Of a stretch of DNA of 36,619 nucleotides, positions 6,299 to 14,408 are shown piece by piece. The notes beneath the pieces were generated by a model, which was not told where the DNA came from, made no database searches, and saw only the letters and a program-made list of their open reading frames with translations. The translations under genes and the position numbers were made by a program. This stretch comes from Acidobacteriaceae bacterium. GTDB taxonomy: Bacteria; Acidobacteriota; Terriglobia; Terriglobales; Acidobacteriaceae. Numbering within the stretch: position 1 is the first letter of the stretch; the number at the start of each line of letters is the position of its first letter. Where the stretch lies: the NCBI GenBank assembly GCA_030037545.1, contig JASHRF010000077.1:1-36619 (forward strand), read 5' to 3'.

Positions 6299-8746
6299 GT
6301 GGCCGCGCCCACCCGAGAATCGTTGAACCTCCCGGTGCTGGGCATGACGTGCGCTTCCTGCCAGCATCACGTGGAGCAAGCTCTGCGCGCAACAGCCGGT
6401 GTGGAATCGGCGCGTGTCGATCTCATGGCGCATCGGGCCAGCGTGATCTTCGATTCGAGTTTGGCTGCGCCCGAGCAACTTGTGGAGGCGATTCGCGGCG
6501 CGGGCTACGATGCGGTACTGCCGCGGGCCGGTGATTCTTCCGCTGCGCACGCCAGCGGAGTCGACCACGACGCCGAGCGCAAGGCTTGGGCCACGCTGAT
6601 CGGCGGCTTCGCGGCCATGCTGCTAACCATGCCGCTCAATGCCGGCGGCAGCGCCATGGACCGCGCTCTCATGCACTGGCTGCCCTGGCTCTACTCGCCG
6701 CCGCCCAGCCTGATTCGCTGGACGCTTCTCATTGGCACATGGATTCTGCTGGTCTGGGCGGGGCGAAGCATTTACGTGAGCGCCCTTCACGCTCTGCGCC
6801 ACGGCGCAACCAACATGAACACGCTGGTGAGCCTGGGGACGGCGGTGGCCTTTGCGTGGTCGGTCTACGCCACCCTGCTGCCCGCGCCGGGACGCCAGGT
6901 CTACTTCGACGCGGTTCTCTTAATTCTCGGATTTCTTCTCCTTGGCAAGAGCCTGGAGGGGCGAGCCAAACGCAGGGCGTTGAGCGCACTCGACTCGCTT
7001 TCACGGCTGCGCCCGGCCACGGCGCGCCGCGTCGTGGATGGTGTGCGAGCGGTCGTGCCGCTTGAGGAGATCGAGCTTGGCGACAGCATCCTCGTCCTGC
7101 CCGGCGAGCGTTTCCCCGTAGATGCAACGATTCTGGAAGGCCGCACCACGGTGGATGAATCGATGTTGACCGGCGAATCCACGCCGCTCAGCCGCGAGCC
7201 CGGCGGCCGCGTGCTGGCCGGATCTCTCAATTACGATGGCGCCGTCGTGTGCCGGGCCGAGTCATTGGGAGAAGCCACAGTGCTGGCGCAGATCACGCGC
7301 ATGGTCGAACAGGCGCAGGGCTCGCGCGCTCCCATGGAGCGGCTGGCCGACCGCGCCAGCGCCATCTTTGTGCCCGTGGTGCTGGGACTGGCCGTAATCA
7401 CCTTCGTTGCCTGGCTACTGGCCGCGCACTCGCTCGAACTGGCGCTTGCCAACACAGTGGCCGTGCTGGTGATCGCCTGTCCCTGCGCCATGGGTCTGGC
7501 CGTGCCCGCTGCACTAACCGTCGCAGTTGGCCGCGGCGCGCAACTGGGGGTGCTCTTCAAAGGCGGGGAAGCGCTGGAGCGGCTCGCGCATCTCGATGCC
7601 GTCGTTCTGGACAAAACGGGAACACTGACCGTGGGACGGCCGGTGCTGGAAGCAGTGCATGTGACAGGGACCAAGGGAACGAGGGACCAAGGGAAAAAGG
7701 GACAAAGGGAAAAAGCAGACAAAGAAGCAGGCCCTTCGATTACGCCGCTGGCCAGCCCCAGAGACGCAAACCTGTCGCCGGGGGCCGAGGGCTACGCGAG
7801 CGGGTTCGCTCAGGACGGCTCCAGGAAGCAGGTGGGTGCTCCAGATCTCGATTTTGGGACCCGGGACGCCACGACCGACGACGAACATCATTTTCTTTGC
7901 ATCGCGGCCGCAGCCGAGGAGAGCTCCAACCATCCGCTGGCCCATGCCGTGGTAGAGTACGCGCGTTCGCTCGGTCTCTCGTGGACCCCAGCCGAAGAAG
8001 TGCAGGCCATTCCCGGCCGCGGGCTGAGCGCGCGCGTGGAGGGTCACGATTGCCTGCTCGGCAACCAAGCGCTGTTTGAGGAATTCTTCATCCCGTTGCC
8101 GGAAGGGATCGCGTCGCCACAGCCGGGCGTGACGCGTCTGTGGATGGCGTTGGATAACGTGGCCGTGGCTTACTTCGATACCCGCGATGCGCTCCGTCCC
8201 GACGCCGCGGAGGCTGTTGCCGCTCTGAGCGCCGCCGGAGTGCGGGTCCTGATGCTCACCGGCGATTCAGGCGCGGCTGCCGCGCCTATGGCACGACAGG
8301 CCGGCATCAACGAAGTCGAAGCGGGCCTCGATCCGGCCGGCAAACTGGCCCGCATCCGCGCTCTGCAAAAGAGCGGCTTGCGCATCGCTATGGTCGGCGA
8401 CGGTATCAACGACGCCGCGGCGTTGGCGCAGGCCGATGCCGGTATCGCCATGGGCGCCGGCGCGGACCTGGCCCAGGAAGCGGGCGACGTGCTGCTGCTA
8501 CGCACGCGGCCCTCGGCCATCCCCGCCGCGCTAGGCCTGGCCCGCCAAACCATGCGCATCATGCGCGAGAATCTTTTCTGGGCAGTCGGATACAACATCG
8601 TGGGCATCCCGCTGGCCGCCGGCGTTTTCTATCCTGCGTTTCACGTGCTGCTCACACCGTGGGTAGCCGCCGCGGCCATGGCGCTGAGCTCGGTTTGCGT
8701 GCTGAGCAACAGCCTGCGGCTTCGGGGCTGGCAGCCCGCGCAGTAG
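6299..8746 (+). CDS. copA: Cu(I)-exporting P1B-type ATPase CopA with a repeat-derived insert
   Basis: This 815-aa inner-membrane pump exports cytosolic Cu(I). Motifs in order: one N-terminal HMA domain with GMTCASC (Cys18, Cys21); actuator motif MLTGES; transmembrane metal site CPC (Cys394, Cys396) in VIACPCAMGLA; phosphorylation motif DKTGTLT (Asp438); N-domain HP motif SSNHPLA (about residue 540); and hinge GDGINDAAAL. Eight TM segments are expected, and the C-terminal membrane pair with YN and MALSS residues is present. The GTG start directly follows the copZ stop. Unusual: residues about 456-529, between the phosphorylation motif and the HP motif, are a low-complexity Lys/Gly/Gln/Asp-rich stretch where relatives have only a short linker, making the protein longer than a typical one-HMA CopA of about 740-750 aa. 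All catalytic motifs are intact, so it is probably functional. Confidence 0.95.
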   Translation: MAAPTRESLNLPVLGMTCASCQHHVEQALRATAGVESARVDLMAHRASVIFDSSLAAPEQLVEAIRGAGYDAVLPRAGDSSAAHASGVDHDAERKAWATLIGGFAAMLLTMPLNAGGSAMDRALMHWLPWLYSPPPSLIRWTLLIGTWILLVWAGRSIYVSALHALRHGATNMNTLVSLGTAVAFAWSVYATLLPAPGRQVYFDAVLLILGFLLLGKSLEGRAKRRALSALDSLSRLRPATARRVVDGVRAVVPLEEIELGDSILVLPGERFPVDATILEGRTTVDESMLTGESTPLSREPGGRVLAGSLNYDGAVVCRAESLGEATVLAQITRMVEQAQGSRAPMERLADRASAIFVPVVLGLAVITFVAWLLAAHSLELALANTVAVLVIACPCAMGLAVPAALTVAVGRGAQLGVLFKGGEALERLAHLDAVVLDKTGTLTVGRPVLEAVHVTGTKGTRDQGKKGQREKADKEAGPSITPLASPRDANLSPGAEGYASGFAQDGSRKQVGAPDLDFGTRDATTDDEHHFLCIAAAAEESSNHPLAHAVVEYARSLGLSWTPAEEVQAIPGRGLSARVEGHDCLLGNQALFEEFFIPLPEGIASPQPGVTRLWMALDNVAVAYFDTRDALRPDAAEAVAALSAAGVRVLMLTGDSGAAAAPMARQAGINEVEAGLDPAGKLARIRALQKSGLRIAMVGDGINDAAALAQADAGIAMGAGADLAQEAGDVLLLRTRPSAIPAALGLARQTMRIMRENLFWAVGYNIVGIPLAAGVFYPAFHVLLTPWVAAAAMALSSVCVLSNSLRLRGWQPAQ
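7661..7885 (+). repeat. Low-complexity, repeat-like insert inside copA
   Basis: The first part (7661-7722) consists of imperfect tandem units of the form agggaccaa / agggaaaa. The second part (about 7725-7885) resembles spacer DNA more than a conserved protein segment, including a gtgggtgctccagatctcg stretch. The insert keeps the reading frame and encodes residues about 456-529 of CopA, in the N-domain. The origin as captured repeat DNA is an inference. Confidence 0.5.
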
Positions 8747-8795
8747 GTCTGTCATCCTTCAAATGCCCGGCACGCTAAACTGAATAAGGGCTCCC

Positions 8796-11138
8796 GTGCG
8801 CATCCTCACCCGCTACATTCTCGGCGAGATCCTCTCTCACACTCTGATCGGCTGCGCGCTGTTCACCTTCATCCTGTTCATGCCCCAACTGCCTCACATC
8901 CTTGAGGTTGTAGTACGCAACAGCTCCACGTGGACCGACGTGATGGAGATCTTTCTCTTCACGCTGCCCAACCTGTTTCGCGTCACCATTCCCATGTCGG
9001 TGCTGGTAGGGATTCTGCTCGGACTCAGCCGCTTGGCTGCCGACAGCGAAGTGATCGCCATGCGCGCCTCAGGGCTGGGCATCGGCTACTTTGTGCGCGT
9101 GTCGTCCATCTTGGCCGTAGGCGGTACGCTGCTGGGCCTGGCAAACTCGCTCTACCTGGCGCCCCGCGCCAACCAGGAAATTCTGGCCATGGAGCAGTCG
9201 TTGGAGACGCAGCAAGCCTCCTACGAGATTCAGCCGCGCGTCTTCTACGAAGACTTCAAAAACGCCGTGCTCTACGTGCAGGATGTGCGCTCGGGCACGG
9301 GCGCGTCTAACTGGCGCCAAGTCTTCATGGCCGACGTTTCCGATCCCGCCAATCCCCTCGTCACTACCGCAGCTTCGGCTACCGTGGTCAGCGACAACAC
9401 GCAGGAACTGATGATGCGACTGCGCGACGGTGCGCACTATGAGACCGTGGCCGGCGACCCGCAACAGCTCAATATCTCCAAGTTTGTCACCACGGATATG
9501 CCGCTCCCGCTGAGCCAACAGAGCGACGTGCACCTGGGGCGCATGGATACGGCCATCTACGCGCTACCCATGGATGCGCTCATGGAGCATACCCACGGCC
9601 CGGACGCCACGCGCTACCTCATTGAACTCTACAACCGGTTTTCATTTCCGGCCGCGTGCCTGGTGCTGATGCTGGTGGGCGTGCCGCTGGGCATCAATTC
9701 GCGCCGCGGCGGCAAAAGCTCGGGCTTCGTCTTTACCATCCTGCTGGTCTTCATTTACTACTTTCTTTCCTCCACCGGCATCGAGCTGGGGCGGCAGAAT
9801 AAGGTTCCGGTCTTCTTCGCCGTTTGGTCGGCTAATCTCATCTTTGCCATGGCGGGAATATTCCTGCTCTGGCAAATGGCCACCGGCGGGCGCATGCTGG
9901 CTGCGCTCTCTGACTGGACCCGTTTTAGCCGCTACAAGCCGGTGGTTGCCAAGGCAAACGGCTTCGCGGTCTCCGGGCTTTTGGGTAAGCTGCAGGCGCG
10001 CCCGCCGCGCGTGAAGTCGCGCGGTGTGGTACCGCGCATTCTCGACGAATACGTGATGCGCGAATTTCTGGGCCTTTTTTTTATGGTGCTCGCCGGCTTT
10101 GTGCTGCTGATGATTGTGTTCACCTTCTTTGATCTGATGGGAGACATCATTCGCAACCATATTCCGCTGGTCACGGTCGGCGATTATCTGGTCAACCTCA
10201 CGCCCAGCATGTTGTACACCCTGGCTCCGCTGGCGGTCCTGATCGCCGTGCTGGTCACCTTCGGCGTGCTCAACCGCAACAGCGAGATCGTGGCCATGAA
10301 GGCCACCGGCATCAGCCTCTACCGGCTGGTGGTGCCCATTCTCTCCATCTCCGCGATCCTGGCGGTGAGCCTGTTTCTCTTCGACCAGTACTATCTTCCG
10401 CAGGCCAATCGCCGCCAGGAGGCGCTGCGCTCCATTATCAAAGGCCGGCCGCCGCAGACTTTCCTGCACCCCGAGCAGAAGTGGATTTTCGGCCCCAAGC
10501 CGCTGCCCGGCGAACCCGGCAGCATCTACTATTACCAGTTCTTCGATCCCGACAAGGACGAGTTTGCGAATATCTCGATTTTCGAATTCAACCCCTCGAC
10601 CTTCCAGCTCACGCGCCGCATCTTTGCCAAACGCGCGGCGTGGGACCCGCTGATCGGCGACTGGAGTTTTGAGGATGGGTGGATGCGCAATTTTGGAGGC
10701 GGCACCGTGATCGACTACAAAACCTTCGATCGCGCCTCGTTCCCGGAGATTCACACCACGCCCGACTACTTCAAGAAGGAAGACCTGCAATCGCAGGAGA
10801 TGAATTTCGGACAGCTCGAGCGTTATATCCGCGATCTGCGCCAGAGCGGATTCGACACTATGCGCCTGCGCGTGGAGTTGTGGCAGAAGCTGGCTTACCC
10901 GCTGGTGGCCGTAGTGATGGCGGTGCTGGCCATTCCGTTCGCGCTGTCAATGGGCCGGCGCGGCTCGCTGAGCGGTATCGCCGTGGCCATCGGCGTGGCG
11001 CTGGCATACCGGGTCGTTGACGGACTCTTTGGCGCCATGGGCACCGTGGATTATCTGCCCGCGGCACTGGCCGCATGGTCCTCCGACGTGCTGTTCGGCC
11101 TGGTTGGCGGTTACCTGCTGCTGCGCACGCCGACCTAA
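8796..11138 (+). CDS. Fused LptF-LptG lipopolysaccharide export permease
   Basis: LptF and LptG are normally two separate proteins of about 360 aa that pair in the inner membrane, with LptB driving LPS extraction. Here one 780-aa ORF encodes two YjgP/YjgQ-family units. Unit 1 (about 1-385) starts MRILTRYILGEILSHTLIG, has LFRVTIPMSVLVGILLGLSRLAADSE, a periplasmic beta-jellyroll region, then C-terminal TM helices. Unit 2 (about 405-780) starts VVPRILDEYVMREFLGLFFMVLAG, has MLYTLAPLAVLIAVLVTFGVLNRNSEIVAMKATG, a second periplasmic domain and final helices (KLAYPLVAVVMAVLAIPFAL). The two halves are joined by a cytoplasmic linker of about 25-30 residues near 380-405. The GTG at 8796 has AAGGG upstream. 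Neither lptB nor lptC is in the window. The unit order (LptF-like first) is a guess from position. Confidence 0.88.
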   Translation: MRILTRYILGEILSHTLIGCALFTFILFMPQLPHILEVVVRNSSTWTDVMEIFLFTLPNLFRVTIPMSVLVGILLGLSRLAADSEVIAMRASGLGIGYFVRVSSILAVGGTLLGLANSLYLAPRANQEILAMEQSLETQQASYEIQPRVFYEDFKNAVLYVQDVRSGTGASNWRQVFMADVSDPANPLVTTAASATVVSDNTQELMMRLRDGAHYETVAGDPQQLNISKFVTTDMPLPLSQQSDVHLGRMDTAIYALPMDALMEHTHGPDATRYLIELYNRFSFPAACLVLMLVGVPLGINSRRGGKSSGFVFTILLVFIYYFLSSTGIELGRQNKVPVFFAVWSANLIFAMAGIFLLWQMATGGRMLAALSDWTRFSRYKPVVAKANGFAVSGLLGKLQARPPRVKSRGVVPRILDEYVMREFLGLFFMVLAGFVLLMIVFTFFDLMGDIIRNHIPLVTVGDYLVNLTPSMLYTLAPLAVLIAVLVTFGVLNRNSEIVAMKATGISLYRLVVPILSISAILAVSLFLFDQYYLPQANRRQEALRSIIKGRPPQTFLHPEQKWIFGPKPLPGEPGSIYYYQFFDPDKDEFANISIFEFNPSTFQLTRRIFAKRAAWDPLIGDWSFEDGWMRNFGGGTVIDYKTFDRASFPEIHTTPDYFKKEDLQSQEMNFGQLERYIRDLRQSGFDTMRLRVELWQKLAYPLVAVVMAVLAIPFALSMGRRGSLSGIAVAIGVALAYRVVDGLFGAMGTVDYLPAALAAWSSDVLFGLVGGYLLLRTPT

Positions 11139-11159
11139 AAAGCGAGCCAGCGCTTGCGA

Positions 11160-11993
11160 TCACTTTTGCGATCCGGTATCCGTGTCGTTCGGACCTACCG
11201 GTCCTGTTGGCTGGATGCTCACGATAGGGCCGCCCTCCGACATCGGGCCCTCCTCCTTCACAAACGCCGGAACCTCTCCAGGCTCAATCCAAATCTCAAT
11301 GTCCGGCGGTTGTTTGCCTACCAGGGGCGCCACCACTCCGGCGACGCCTTTAAGGTCAAACTTGATCTGGTAATGCAAGGCCTGGCGTTCGAATCCCGCC
11401 ACTGAGAACTTGTCTTCGCCCCGGGCAGTGAACGCGAGCTTTACCAGTCGCGGCTTGGGCGTAGCCACCACCATCGAAACCTCGGTGCCGGCCGTGTCTG
11501 GCGAGAGATTCATCGCGATCGTATCGATCATGGAAGGGCTGCAAAGATCCGGCGGCAGGTTGATATGTTCGGCGTGGACCTTGCCCTTGGTCTCCTGTCC
11601 AGGGGATTGGACGGTCACTTCGCCCTTGGGCGCGTCAACCCACATATCCAGGGGATGGGCAAAGAACGGCCCCTTCTGGATATGGTGGTCGCTGATGAGC
11701 TGAAAATTGCCGCGCTGCCTAAAGACGGTGGTTTCGTCATCGAGCGAGCCGTCTTTGAAGTGAAAAATCAGATGGGCTGTGACTCGGTTTCCGCGCACAA
11801 CCTGGATGAGGTCTCCCGCCGCAAGCACTTCGCCAGCTTCATTACGCAAAGCGAGATAACCGTGGAGCGTTCCTTCAGGATAGTGTACGGCGATTTGTGC
11901 TTCTTGCGCGCTCAAAGAAATGACGCCGGCCAGCGCAGCCACCGACACCACCGATGCCCAGGATGCGAGCTGTCGTGCCAGAGAACCGCTCAT
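11160..11993 (-). CDS. Secreted protein of unknown function
   Basis: I do not recognise a named family in this 277-aa protein. It has a clear Sec signal peptide (MSGSLARQLASWASVVSVAALAGVISLSAQEA, cleavage probably after LSAQ or SAQEA), followed by a polar, beta-rich sequence with motifs such as YPEGTLHGYLALRN, HFKDGSLDDETTVFRQRGNF and HHIQKGPFFAHPLDMW. The C-terminus is Pro/Gly-rich. No lipobox or later TM helix is seen, so a soluble periplasmic or secreted protein is likely. The ATG at 11993 has GGGAG upstream; an in-frame ATG at 12029 would add 12 residues before the signal peptide. It lies antisense between the Lpt permease and the ABC exporter; an envelope role is only a context guess. 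Confidence 0.8.
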   Translation of the reverse strand: MSGSLARQLASWASVVSVAALAGVISLSAQEAQIAVHYPEGTLHGYLALRNEAGEVLAAGDLIQVVRGNRVTAHLIFHFKDGSLDDETTVFRQRGNFQLISDHHIQKGPFFAHPLDMWVDAPKGEVTVQSPGQETKGKVHAEHINLPPDLCSPSMIDTIAMNLSPDTAGTEVSMVVATPKPRLVKLAFTARGEDKFSVAGFERQALHYQIKFDLKGVAGVVAPLVGKQPPDIEIWIEPGEVPAFVKEEGPMSEGGPIVSIQPTGPVGPNDTDTGSQK

Positions 11994-12111
11994 TTCGTCT
12001 CCCGCACGATTCTTCCCGTGCCGCCTCAACGTTCAGGAGTTGTAGATGATGCGGGCAAAAATGCAGTTGCCCTGCGCAGGCACGCAGCCGGGCATGGAAG
12101 TGCGCTTCCCG

Positions 12112-12117
12112 TACAAT
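12112..12117 (+). promoter_or_regulatory. Possible -10 box close to the ABC exporter start
   Basis: TACAAT lies 6 bases before the ATG at 12124. There is no clear -35 and no Shine-Dalgarno, which would fit a leaderless or near-leaderless transcript if this ATG is the true start. Confidence 0.25.
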
Positions 12118-12123
12118 AAAACC

Positions 12124-13878
12124 ATGTTGCGCGACCTGGCCCCGCTCTTCGCCTACATGCGCCGGTACCGCTGGGGGTACGTTTGGGGCACGCTGGCATG
12201 CGTCTGCACCAACGCCATCTGGGTGCAATTTCCGCGCGTGCTGGAGAGCGCCATCAACGCGCTCAAACGCGGGACCACGCGCGAGCATATCTTCCTTCTT
12301 GCCCTGCTACTGGTCGCCATCTCGCTGGCCAAAGGCATTTTTCTCTATACCCAGCGCTGGGTGCTTATCTGTATCTCGCGGGACATTGAATTCGACCTGC
12401 GCAACGATCTCTTCCGCAAGTTGGAGCGACAGGACACCGGCTTCTATCGCCGCTATCGCACCGGCGACCTGATGGCGCGCATGACCAACGACCTGAATGC
12501 CGTGCGCATGCTGCTGGGTCCGGGCCTGATGTACAGCGCCAACACCGTTTTCCTTACCGTCTTCGCGCTGGTCTTTATGCTGCGCATCAGCCCCTATCTG
12601 ACGCTGGTGGCGCTGGCGCCCATGCCGTTGGCCAGCATCCTGGTACAGTACTTCGGCAGCCGCATCCACACCCGCTTTGAGCGCATCCAGGCCAGCTTTT
12701 CAGATATTTCCGCGCAGGCCCAGGAGAATTACTCCGGCGTCAGGCTCATCCGGGCCTTCGCCCGCGAGGAATCGCAGATCGGACTCTTCGAGCGCCTCAA
12801 CCGCGAGTACATCAGGCGCGCCCTGCGCCTGGTGCAGTTGATGGGAATGCTGTGGCCCACGCTTGAATTCGTGCTTGGAATTTCGATGATCATCACGCTG
12901 CTGGTCGGCGGCCATTTGGTCATCGACCATCGAATCAACGTGGGACAGTTCGTGGCGTTCAACACCTACATGATCCTGCTCATCTGGCCGATTATCGCGG
13001 TGGGATGGGTCGTCAACATCTTCCAGCGCGGCACCGCTTCAGTAAAACGGATTGACGAACTGCTCAAGGAAGAGCCGGCCATCGACGACCGGCGCTCCGC
13101 GCTTTCAGGTTTTGGACAAGATTTCAGGCTCAAGGGGGACATCGAATTCCGCCACCTGACCTTTGGTTACGGCGAAGTGCCCGTTTTGCGCGACATCTCG
13201 CTGCACATTCCTGCCGGATCGAGCTTGGCCATTGTCGGGCCCACCGGCTCCGGTAAATCCACGCTTGTGAATCTGATCGCGCGGCTCTATGAAGCGCCGG
13301 ATGGCACGCTCTTCATCGACGGCCGCCCGGTGTACGACTATCCACTCGCTGTGCTGCGGCGCAATATCGGGATGGTGCCGCAGGAAACCTTTTTGTTCAG
13401 CGAAACGATCCGCGAAAACCTGGCTTTCGGCGCGCCCAATGCAGGAGCCGAGGAGCTTCTCGAAGCCGCTCAGGCTGCCCATATCCGCCTGGAGTTCGAG
13501 GAATTTCCGCAGGGTTTCGAAACCATGGTGGGCGAGCGCGGCACTACGCTCTCGGGGGGACAGAAACAGCGCTCAGCGATTGCCCGCGCGCTGCTGCGCC
13601 GGCCGGCAATTCTGATTCTCGACGACGCCCTGGCCAGCGTGGATACATACACTGAAGAGCGCATCCTCGGCGGGCTGCAGGGCTACACCGTCTCCACCAC
13701 TACCATTCTGATATCGCACCGCGTGTCTACGGTTCGCAATGCCGATCGCATCGCCGTGCTCGACCGCGGCCGCATCGTGGAGCTGGGCACCCACGATGAG
13801 CTGCTGGCCCGCGAGGGCTATTACGCCAGCCTCTATCAGAAGCAGCAACTGGAAGAGGAGCTGACGGTGGCCGGCTGA
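12124..13878 (+). CDS. ABC exporter, TMD-NBD half transporter (MsbA/MdlA-like)
   Basis: This 584-aa half transporter has a type IV exporter membrane domain of six helices (about residues 1-310) followed by one nucleotide-binding domain. NBD motifs: Walker A GPTGSGKST (about 372-380), Q-loop VPQETFLF, signature LSGGQKQR, Walker B ILILDDALASVD, and H-loop ISHRVST. The residue after the Walker B Asp is Asp rather than the usual catalytic Glu (DD at about 500-501), as in MdlA/YheI-type subunits that work in heterodimers with a consensus partner; no partner gene is in the window. The substrate could be lipid or drug. Start choice: the frame is open to 12046, but MLRDLAPLFAYMRRYRW is the natural exporter N-terminus; the ATGs at 12046 and 12094 are alternatives. 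Confidence 0.87.
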   Translation: MLRDLAPLFAYMRRYRWGYVWGTLACVCTNAIWVQFPRVLESAINALKRGTTREHIFLLALLLVAISLAKGIFLYTQRWVLICISRDIEFDLRNDLFRKLERQDTGFYRRYRTGDLMARMTNDLNAVRMLLGPGLMYSANTVFLTVFALVFMLRISPYLTLVALAPMPLASILVQYFGSRIHTRFERIQASFSDISAQAQENYSGVRLIRAFAREESQIGLFERLNREYIRRALRLVQLMGMLWPTLEFVLGISMIITLLVGGHLVIDHRINVGQFVAFNTYMILLIWPIIAVGWVVNIFQRGTASVKRIDELLKEEPAIDDRRSALSGFGQDFRLKGDIEFRHLTFGYGEVPVLRDISLHIPAGSSLAIVGPTGSGKSTLVNLIARLYEAPDGTLFIDGRPVYDYPLAVLRRNIGMVPQETFLFSETIRENLAFGAPNAGAEELLEAAQAAHIRLEFEEFPQGFETMVGERGTTLSGGQKQRSAIARALLRRPAILILDDALASVDTYTEERILGGLQGYTVSTTTILISHRVSTVRNADRIAVLDRGRIVELGTHDELLAREGYYASLYQKQQLEEELTVAG

Positions 13879-13881
13879 AAG

Positions 13882-13930
13882 GCAGCAAGTGAGGGAGTCG
13901 GCGAGTCAGCTAGTCAGCAACGCAGCGAGG
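13882..13930. repeat. Decayed short tandem repeat, same family as 3299-3357
   Basis: This spacer between the convergent ABC exporter and fliS genes contains gcaagtgag, gagtcggcgagtcagc and tagtcagcaacgcagcg, imperfect units of the AGTCAGCRA family. No terminator with a T-run was seen here. Confidence 0.45.
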
Positions 13931-13947
13931 CGGTACGCCATAAAGAG

Positions 13948-14394
13948 TCACGCTGTCCAGCTTGTAACGGCCACGCCGTCTGGGGTGGCGCTTTCGCTGC
14001 GCTGCGGCGCGACCGCTGTCGGCTTGATCCGGTACGCTTCAGGATCCTTCGCCACCTGCCGCCAGGCTTCGCGCACACTCTTCACGCAGGCGATGGCGTG
14101 CTCGAACTTCGCCTTCGAGGCCGATTGCGATGCCTGCAGAATCTGCGCGAAGAGCGCCGTGTAGAAATCGCTTAATGCCGCCGCCGGACGCCCGCCAATG
14201 TCCATGCGCAGACGCGCCTGCAGATGGATGATGATGTCGAGCGCGCGCTTGACTGCCGCGCGCCGGGCCTCGGCATCGCGCCGCTCTACTGCTGCTATGG
14301 CTACACAAAGAAAGCGGATGATGCCGTCATAAAGCGCCACCACAAGATCGACGGCGGAAGCGCCGTCCAGCGTGTGTTCGCGATAACTTGCCAT
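13948..14394 (-). CDS. fliS: Flagellin export chaperone FliS
   Basis: FliS (148 aa) binds the C-terminus of flagellin in the cytosol, prevents premature polymerisation and presents it to the flagellar type III exporter. The all-helical FliS pattern is clear: VDLVVALYDGIIRFLCVAIAAVE, then KRALDIIIHLQARLRMDIGGRPAAALSDFYTALFAQILQAS. The C-terminal 30 residues are polar and divergent. The ATG at 14394 is 14 bases past the fliD stop and has GAGGAG about 10 bases upstream, so fliD and fliS are co-transcribed. It is the last gene of the minus-strand flagellin-fliD-fliS unit. Confidence 0.92.
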   Translation of the reverse strand: MASYREHTLDGASAVDLVVALYDGIIRFLCVAIAAVERRDAEARRAAVKRALDIIIHLQARLRMDIGGRPAAALSDFYTALFAQILQASQSASKAKFEHAIACVKSVREAWRQVAKDPEAYRIKPTAVAPQRSESATPDGVAVTSWTA

Positions 14395-14408
14395 GGATGG
14401 TTGGCTCC

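Noticed and set aside
9642..10790. A 382-codon open frame antisense to the Lpt permease gene
   Set aside because: The translation is rich in His, Gln, Arg and Gly with no motif, as expected for a shadow frame in GC-rich DNA. The sense strand encodes a clear LptF-LptG protein.
11385..11402. tRNA T-arm-like GTTCGAATCC sequence
   Set aside because: No acceptor, D or anticodon arms can be drawn around it, and it lies within the coding sequence of the secreted protein.
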